Source of the DNA: Priapulus caudatus
Taxonomy: Eukaryota; Priapulida; Priapulimorpha; Priapulimorphida; Priapulidae
Direction of reading: 5' to 3'
Length of the DNA: 37,271 nt
Assembly (NCBI RefSeq): GCF_000485595.1
Contig: NW_014577217.1
Coordinates: 88,983-126,253 of the forward strand
Shown in pieces: positions 32,319-37,271 of the stretch. The notes under the pieces were generated by a model. The model was not told the DNA's origin. It made no database searches and saw only the letters and a program-made list of their open reading frames with translations. Both the position numbers and the translations under genes were made by a program. Within the stretch, counting starts at the first letter, position 1; each line of letters begins with the position of its first letter.

Positions 32319-34420
32319 ACGCCCCTGTCTCCCCACGTTCTCTCACGGTAGCATCAATCAATGTGAGCGAGAAACCTGACGTCATCACCACCAGTCCCCG
32401 CGCGTATCTTTCGCGGAAATACCCCGTAGACGTATGGATGGATCCACCGTGGATGGAAGCTGTGCGTGAATATATCGAGCCCAGATCGTCAGAAGCGCAG
32501 CACATGTGTGGCCAACCTGTGCCGACGGCCATATGGCCCCGTGTGTGGGGGAACAATGCTGCTGTTGCTGGCCCTGACAGATACATGTGGCCCGGGCAAA
32601 ACATGGTAACGTCGAGAAAATACGAGCGAGTGCGAGGCCGCGCGCAAAGAACGGGCCAGACGGAATTTTATGGCTCTTGTCTAAGAGATGGTGGATGGTA
32701 ACGTGGCACCGGCTGTGAGAGTTGAATTCGGGGACACGGGGGTAGCGGCGTACGTACGAATGTGCGCGAGAGAGAAGAAGAACCGGGGAAAGAGAAAGAG
32801 CATAAGAAAGAGAGCGAGCAAGAGAGCGATAGAAATGGCGAGTGAGCAAGAAAGAGAGAGGGGGAGAGTGCGACAGGGAACGGGATTGTGCGTATGTGTG
32901 CGTGCGTGTACTTCTGCGTGTACTTGTGTGTGAGTGTGCGTGTGAGTGTGTGATTACGTGCATGCGTGTTTGTACACATCCATGCGCGTAACGTCGCACA
33001 TACGCGCGTGGGCCCGCCAGTGCCGGATCTGAGGCGAGTGCATACACATATTCGTTGCTTGCTTGACTGCATGGCGCTCCCGCGTCGTGCGTTCATACGT
33101 CGCCGCTACATGAGGCGTGACGCGTTAGTCTACTGCGTACATCTTACCCGCGTGCGCGCGTGCGTATATACATGTGTGAGTGCGTTTACATGTGCGTGTG
33201 TAACTGTGTATCGTAACTGGGCCCGTGTATCGAGACCGTGTACGCTGCCAAACGCCCGATTCACTTCCATTCTTAACGAGAAGGGCGCGAGAGCTTGTAT
33301 GCGCGCAGACGAGAAATTTTTAACGCCGTTTGCGACCTCTGGCGGTGAACCTTCGCCTCGAGCACTAATTAAGTCACGACTATTTGGAGAGCGTGAAGTC
33401 AGTGGGAATTCTAATAACAGATTGAATGTTCTCGAAACTTGTGTTTATGTAGAACATAATAGAACGTTGTTCCAACACAAAATATACCTATAGGTAGGAT
33501 CTAGAAAGATCTTCGTTTATCTGATATCTGTTGTTGATATGATATATATCAAGAGCTAATAATACCTTATTACTAGCTAGGTATTATTAGCTCTTGATAA
33601 TATATATTATTTATCTATTTATCTGCTCGCAGGTGTGCGACAGTGCAGAGAGAACGCGTGACACGCTCGCCCACGAGCTCTGCCACGCCGCCGCCTGGGT
33701 CATCAGCGGCTCGCGCGACGGCCACGGCCCGCTGTGGCGCCAGTGGACGGCGCTCACATGCGTGCGCCTGCCCGGCCTGCCGCCGATCGGCCGCACCCAC
33801 ACGTACGTTATCGAGACGAAGTACGTGTACCGCTGCACGCGCTGCGACTCGCAGGTCGGTCGCCATAGCAAGTCACTCGACATCACGAAGAAGGTGTGTG
33901 GACTCTGCAAGGGCAGGTAGGTCGTCGGAGTGAGAGACACGGGGAGAAGGTGACATGGGGAGGTGACAGAGGAAGAAGGTGATACAGGGAGAAGGTGACA
34001 CGTCGTGTCTAGATGTGATACGGGGAGAAGGTGACAGAGGGAGGAGATGCAGGGAGAAGATGACAGAGGGAGGTGACAGAGGAAGAAGGTGATACAGGGA
34101 GAAGGTGACACGACGTGTCTAGATGTGATACGGGGAGAAGGTGACAGAGGGAGGTGATGCAGGGAGAAGGTCACACAGGGAGAAGGTGACATAGGGCAAA
34201 GGTGACACAGGGAGGTGATGCAGGGAGAAGGTCACACAGGGAGAAGGTGACATAGGGAAAAGGTGACACAGGGAGAAGTTGACACAGGGAGAAGGTGACA
34301 GGGAGAAGCTGACACAGGGAGCGGGAAATAGGTGTGTAAGATGAAGCGAAGAAAGGGAGGTGGAGATATATATGCGATGTTGGGTGACACAGGGAGAGGC
34401 TATATGTATATGAGAAGACG

Positions 34421-34452
<32 letters not shown>

Positions 34453-34876
34453 TATGTATGTAATGTGACCCAGGAAAAGGTAGACACTAGACATGTATGT
34501 AAGATGACTCAGTGAGAGGTAGATATGTATATAATGCCGATTTTAAACTTGTAGCTAGTGCGGTGACATGGTTGTGAGATGTGATGACAACAGACTATTA
34601 GCCAACACATCAAATTCAGATTTGTGGCGAGTAATATTGTAACAGCTACGTTGTCAATGTTCAGTTGTTTTTTTGCACAGGTTTCAGCTGCTAGTGCGAG
34701 GCAAGCCGGCACAGGGCGGTGTGCAGCAGCCACAGAAGCCGTTGGGAGGGTTCGCTTTGTTTGTGAAGGACAACTACGGCACGGTAAAGCAGCGAGCGAA
34801 CGGTGCGCAGCACGCTGACGTCATGCGTCTGCTCAGCGCAGAGTTTGCCGCCAAAAATACAATCTCAGACGCGTAG
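30133..34876 (+). CDS. GCNA: GCNA-type SprT-domain protein (exons A, D, E; middle exons absent in order)
   Basis: Germ cell nuclear acidic protein family: nuclear, acidic, disordered N-terminus plus a SprT-type domain, known for acting on DNA-protein crosslinks and for genome stability in germ cells. Collinear exons here are 30133-30267, 30403-31857 (donor uncertain), 33633-33916 and 34681-34876. Exon 33633 starts in phase 0 at VCDSAERTRDTL, carries HELCH and a CxxC..CxxC zinc ribbon, and joins in phase 2 to a C-terminal HMG-box-like exon. The first part of the SprT domain (RHRRDALVRQLFALYNA..TWNARMTKTAG) is missing from between 31857 and 33633; it lies downstream at 35.6-35.8 kb. The next piece (RYGRSARIELSTK) is on the minus strand at 37.2 kb. 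As assembled, no intact product is encoded. Confidence 0.85.
30403..31857 (+). CDS. GCNA: GCNA exon 2, acidic disordered region
   Basis: A 485-codon open exon after acceptor TTTTTCTAG (30402). Lys-rich start (AKAKRHKSKLKL), then long Ser/Asp/Glu/Gly-rich disordered sequence with GDGDPDDDGG. It ends in VVNLVDSSDDDDPG, a hydrophobic core plus acidic tail that fits a SUMO-interaction motif, a known feature of GCNA. GC content rises sharply after about 30720. The frame ends at TAG 31861-31863, directly in a (GA)n tract. The real donor may be GTGTAG at 31858 or GTAAGA at 31769. Confidence 0.8.
31863..32320. repeat. (GA)n, purine-rich tract and (CA)n
   Basis: (AG)n at 31863-31906, then ~300 bp of GGGAGAGA-type purine-rich sequence, then GCGCACACAC leading to pure (CA)n at about 32262-32317. 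It starts at the end of GCNA exon 2. Conceptual minus-strand frames are Ser/Leu strings caused by CTCTCT. Confidence 0.9.
32321..33546. other. GCNA intron-like stretch without exons
   Basis: Between the acidic exon and the catalytic exon, where the two missing SprT exons should lie, I find none. TG/GT-rich patches occur at 32885-32960 and 33150-33205. A 112-codon plus frame at 32363-32701 has no motif. Confidence 0.5.
33547..33599. repeat. perfect 21-bp palindrome before the catalytic exon
   Basis: TATCAAGAGCTAATAATACC(T) at 33547-33567 pairs with its exact inverse at 33579-33599 around an 11-nt loop, 33 bp upstream of the exon acceptor. The right arm and the sequence up to the acceptor recur inverted at 36303-36358. 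Confidence 0.9.
33633..33916 (+). CDS. GCNA: GCNA catalytic SprT exon (HExxH and zinc ribbon)
   Basis: 284 bp. Acceptor CTGCTCGCAG, donor GGGCAG|GTAGGT. Residues VCDSAERTRDTLAHELCHAA hold the HExxH zinc-metalloprotease motif (HELCH). DGHGPLWRQW follows, with a probable third zinc ligand His. CTRC..CGLC forms the zinc ribbon, with GRHSKSLDITKK between the pairs. Highly GC-rich. This is the best-conserved GCNA/SprT segment of the window. Confidence 0.93.
33917..34330. repeat. minisatellite of GGGAGAAGGTGACA units with higher-order repeats
   Basis: Basic 15-18-bp units of the form GGGAGAAGGTGACACA fill the intron after the catalytic exon. They are organised in larger repeats: a ~110-bp unit (CG(T/A)CGTGTCTAGATGTGAT at 34001 and 34111) and a 61-bp unit (GATGCAGGGAGAAGGTCACA at 34156 and 34217). 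A (GA)n run follows at about 34425-34452. Confidence 0.85.
34681..34876 (+). CDS. GCNA: GCNA C-terminal HMG-box-like exon
   Basis: 196 bp to TAG. Acceptor TTTTTTTGCACAG. The 1-base start completes the phase-2 codon of the catalytic exon (AG|G, then TTT CAG). The peptide has PLGGFALFVKDNYGTVK and HADVMRLLSAEFAAKN, the pattern of an HMG-box first helix and following helix, as found at the C-terminus of many invertebrate GCNA proteins. Confidence 0.85.
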
Positions 34877-35156
34877 ATCAGATGTTCAGGGTCGTCACCA
34901 GCTGCATGAGTAAACAAGTTATCACTCGCTGTTTAATTAAAGGAGGCTGCATTATGGCACAATTTCGATGATGGTGTAATTAGTGAGACCTGGATATCAG
35001 AAACTGATAATTAGTTATTAGCAGATTTCTATGGAATCAACATACAAATTGTATACTATATAGTAATATTCGCTGGCAGCAAGATCAAATCCACCCCCAT
35101 CACGCTAATGCTACAGCATATATATATATATATATATTATATATATGTATTTTGAG
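34877..35156. other. gap between GCNA stop and displaced exon
   Basis: AT-rich, with (TA)n at 35118-35146. No gene. No AATAAA on the plus strand close to the stop; ATTAAA occurs near 34936. Confidence 0.4.
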
Positions 35157-35835
35157 CGGTAGAGTCCCGCGCAGCGGCGGCGCCCTCTTGAAGTCCGATT
35201 CGAGCAGCGAGAGCGAGTTTGACGGCTTCCTCGCGAGACTGCGGACGCCGAAGAAGACGACGATGGCGACGGATTCGACGCGGAAGCAGAGGGAGGCGGA
35301 TTGCCGCTTCATCCACGACTCGTCAAGCGACGACGACGACTACCCGAGCCTCGCGACTCGCATACTCCCGAGGCCCACGGACGGGTCCTCGGGGTCGATT
35401 GCGCAGCTGCCGCGGAGTGACGGAACCACGGACGGACGAACGAGAGGCGGCGTGTCGCCGCGGCCGCGTCCTGGACAACGTGGCACCGTGTCGCCGCATC
35501 CTGGACAACGTGGCGGTGTGTCGCGCCCGCGTCCCGGACGAGGTGGCGGAGGCGCGAGCGTCAAGAGTCGCGCCGTGCCGCCGACGATCGTGACTCGCGC
35601 CGACCCCGCGTATGCACCGCGCCTCGACTTCCTGGCGTCGCTGAGTGCACACGTGCCGGCGGGGCGGCAGCGACACGTGGAGGCTGCGCGCTACGTGCTC
35701 GAGTTCCGGCATCGCCGCGACGCGCTCGTGCGACAGCTGTTCGCGCTCTACAACGCGCGCGCGTTCGATGGACGCCTGCCTGCTGACCTCGCCGTGACCT
35801 GGAACGCTCGCATGACGAAGACGGCGGGATTCACT
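35157..35835 (+). CDS. GCNA: displaced GCNA exon: acidic linker and first part of SprT domain
   Basis: Open frame from an acceptor-like TTTTGAG (35156; exact start uncertain). Residues: acidic SDSSSESEFDGFLARL, FIHDSSSDDDDYPSL, then three ~30-bp repeats giving PGQRG..VS and RPRPG, then EFRHRRDALVRQLFALYNAR and LAVTWNARMTKTAG. The last two match the N-terminal helix and strand of the SprT domain that precede HExxH. It must come before the 33633 exon in any functional protein but lies 2 kb after it. Just past KTAG (about 35832) the sequence stops resembling the family, and no GT donor fits, so I place a breakpoint there. The frame runs on to 35961 without homology. Confidence 0.82.
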
Positions 35836-36084
35836 AACACATTTGAAACCTCCACAACGAACGTCGTATTTCCAAAATACCGATTGCGAATTACCCGTAA
35901 TCAGAAGACACAATACCGTGCGCGACTTACTCACTCAGCCCGTCCGGAGAATACCACGTAATGCGTGTGCCCAAAAATACGCGTACGCGCAACTGCGACT
36001 CCCTTATAAGCAATCGGCAACGGCGACACACGAGAGCAAATAAACCAGGAGCACAGCAGCCACAACAAACGCCATAAAAAGTAG

Positions 36085-36312
36085 ACTGCCGCGCACTATA
36101 GAGCGCCGCCAGCTGGCGCACAACAGTCCACTCCTACACAAAACTGTCGGACGCGGACCCGACATAAAACACCCAGGTGGCCCAGAGAAACCGTAAGCTC
36201 ACGTCGCAAGCAAGCTAAAAATCCGCCAGCCGCTGATGAACAGGCGCGGCGTGAAGCGTCGGGCCGACGTTCAACGACGTTCTCGTCTCGCTGTCGGCAC
36301 CCCTGCGAGCAG
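36085..36312 (-). pseudogene. degenerate inverted copy of the GCNA catalytic exon
   Basis: On the minus strand, CTGCTCGCAGG is followed by TGCCGACAGCGAGACGAGAA, CACGCCGCGCCTG and CATCAGCGGCT. These track the start of exon 33633-33916 (GTGTGCGACAGTGCAGAGAG.., CACGCCGCCGCCTG, CATCAGCGGCT) with many indels; GCGCCAG..CGGCGCTC recurs further on. The reading frame is destroyed. The indel-rich pattern could be pseudogene decay or uncorrected long-read error. Confidence 0.7.
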
Positions 36313-36390
36313 GATAAATAGATAAATAATATATATTAATCAAGAGCTAATAATACCTAGCAGTATAAGGTATATTAGCTGCTTGAATAT
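36303..36390 (-). repeat. inverted copy of the GCNA intron end with palindrome
   Basis: The reverse complement of 36303-36358 equals 33579-33632 apart from two single-base insertions (arm AATCAAGAGCTAATAATACC, then ATATATTATTTATC). The second palindrome arm (36368-36389) is present but carries indels. Confidence 0.85.
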
Positions 36391-36451
36391 TATAATTTAT
36401 TAGTATATATATATAGTCTATATATATATATACATAAATGTATATATAAAT

Positions 36452-36470
36452 GTCTGTCACACACCTGCGG
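36452..36470 (-). pseudogene. second minus-strand trace of the catalytic exon start
   Basis: The minus strand reads CTCTCCGCAG|GTGTGTGACAG, an acceptor followed by the first codons V-C-D of the catalytic exon. After 13 bp it runs into (TA)n at about 36400-36450. It is correctly placed to splice from the middle exon at 37197, 730 bp upstream on this strand. Confidence 0.55.
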
Positions 36471-36603
36471 AGAGAAACGCGCGCGCGAGAAAACACTGTT
36501 TAAGTGCTAAATTTTCATACTCAAGAAAAATTCACGAATAAGTATAGTCACTAATAAGGGATTTCATCACTGCCGCTGCCGATTAAAAAAATAAAAAATA
36601 TCC

Positions 36604-36800
36604 CAGCATGCTATTTACATATTTGCACGTCAGAGCCTGAAAGTATATTGCTCACCAATATACACACATATGGCACCACCATCCCTACTACCGTACTTCG
36701 TGAGAGCTCGATGCGATAAATAAATTACTAAATAAATAAATATAATGCAGCATGCTTTTACATATTTGAACGTCAGAGCTTGAAAGTATATTGCTCACCA
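36604..36800 (-). repeat. 143-bp tandem duplication including end of GCNA middle exon
   Basis: CAGCATGC..TTTACATATTTG.ACGTCAGAGC..GAAAGTATATTGCTCACCA occurs at 36604 and 36748. The copy nearer 36716 also holds a corrupted CGCATCGAGCTC..CGAAGTACGG, corresponding to the 3' end of the middle exon and its donor. Confidence 0.75.
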
Positions 36801-36872
36801 TTGGCACGCCACATATATACCACATGTATACACATGTGATATACACACCCACAGTCGCACACACACCATACA

Positions 36873-37156
36873 CAGAGCTGCCAACCTGTGATCATGAAAA
36901 TAGTTAAGGCTTTTCTTTATGGGCAGCAGGCGCCATTGTTGTTTATGTATGCTATGCGCGCAATGAAATGATGGGACTAATCTAGAGCACGCGAGAACAA
37001 CGGAACGCGTGATACCAATATGGCTTGCGCAACACAATCGCCAGATATTTCTCGGCTCGCTGCAAAAAATCGTAAGTTTTTCAGTTTGAACGCACATTCG
37101 TAGAAACATCAATGGAATTCGTAAGGAATACGAAAATCGTAAGGTTGGCAGGTCTG
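36873..37156. mobile_element. 284-bp hAT-like MITE in the minus-strand GCNA intron
   Basis: The left end CAGAGCTGCCAACCTG and the right end AAGGTTGGCAGGTCTG are inverted. The flanks ACCATACA and CATACACA share CATACA, consistent with a slightly altered 8-bp target duplication. No open frame of note. The related unit at 36604-36716 lacks the insertion. Confidence 0.7.
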
Positions 37157-37196
37157 CATACACATATTGGCACCGCCTCCGCCACCGCCACCGTAC

Positions 37197-37271
37197 CTTC
37201 GTCGACAGCTCGATGCGAGCACTGCGACCGTATCGCGGCGCTGCGGGTCCACAGCGTTGTAGTCAGAATCG
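37197..37271 (-). CDS. GCNA: GCNA middle SprT exon, minus strand, partial at window edge
   Basis: The minus strand reads PRYGRSARIELSTK followed by donor AAG|GTACGG. This matches the R-x-A-R-I-x-L-S/G-x-K strand that directly precedes VCDSA in GCNA proteins and joins phase 0 to it. A possible acceptor CCCGCAG would start the exon at 37240; otherwise it continues leftward in protein terms past the window end. It is the piece missing from the plus-strand gene. Confidence 0.75.

Noticed and set aside
31580-32336. 246- and 221-codon minus frames
   Set aside because: Shadow of the GCNA acidic exon joined to (CT)n/(TG)n repeats.
32363-32701. 112-codon plus frame in the GCNA intron-like region
   Set aside because: Considered as a missing SprT exon, but it has no similarity to the expected helix or strand and no good splice signals.
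35323-35934. 203-codon minus frame
   Set aside because: Antisense of the GC-rich displaced GCNA exon, whose plus frame has clear SprT homology.

Overview
The window is eukaryotic and almost certainly from an invertebrate animal. Coding sequence is split by GT-AG introns. Intergenic DNA is AT-rich and filled with microsatellites, minisatellites and short terminal-inverted-repeat elements. A 10-base run of N at 23455-23464 marks an assembly gap. I cannot name the species. Two conserved genes are supported: cytosolic malate dehydrogenase (minus strand) and a GCNA-type SprT-domain protein (plus strand, visibly rearranged). They lie head to head, about 4.8 kb apart.

1-16.7 kb: no supported gene. 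This part is repeats: a TG/CG tract (290-830), a GC-rich minisatellite (2225-3500), a CACTAC hexamer array (4640-4950), a hAT-type MITE (7350-7539), CA/TA/CT tracts (7.8-8.8 kb), a 365-bp perfect-spacing tandem duplication (11073-11802), a GAA array and a 42-bp minisatellite (12.4-12.9 kb), and several inverted-repeat elements (13.6-15.1 kb). Many long open frames here are by-products of repeats.

16.7-25.5 kb: complete 8-exon MDH1 on the minus strand. It encodes 334 residues with all catalytic motifs. Exon 1 carries only the ATG. Intron 4 holds a decayed antisense hAT transposase relic. Intron 1 holds the assembly gap flanked by a 240-bp duplication, an RFX X-box/NRF1-like cluster and a long foldback.

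25.5-30.1 kb: gene-free, with a tRNA-related SINE-like piece, two adjacent inverted-repeat elements and a triple nuclear-receptor half-site.

30.1-37.3 kb: GCNA locus. Going left to right: an acidic disordered N-terminal exon pair with a SUMO-interaction-like motif (30133-31857), the HExxH catalytic exon (33633-33916), and a C-terminal HMG-box-like exon (34681-34876). Beyond the stop lies the exon that should precede the catalytic one (35157-~35835, plus). After it come a degenerate inverted copy of the catalytic exon (36.1-36.4 kb, minus) and the missing middle exon (37197-37271, minus). The order A-D-E-B-(D')-(C) is not collinear with any SprT protein. It means either a genuine duplicated/inverted locus or a misassembly, and is the most noteworthy thing in the window.
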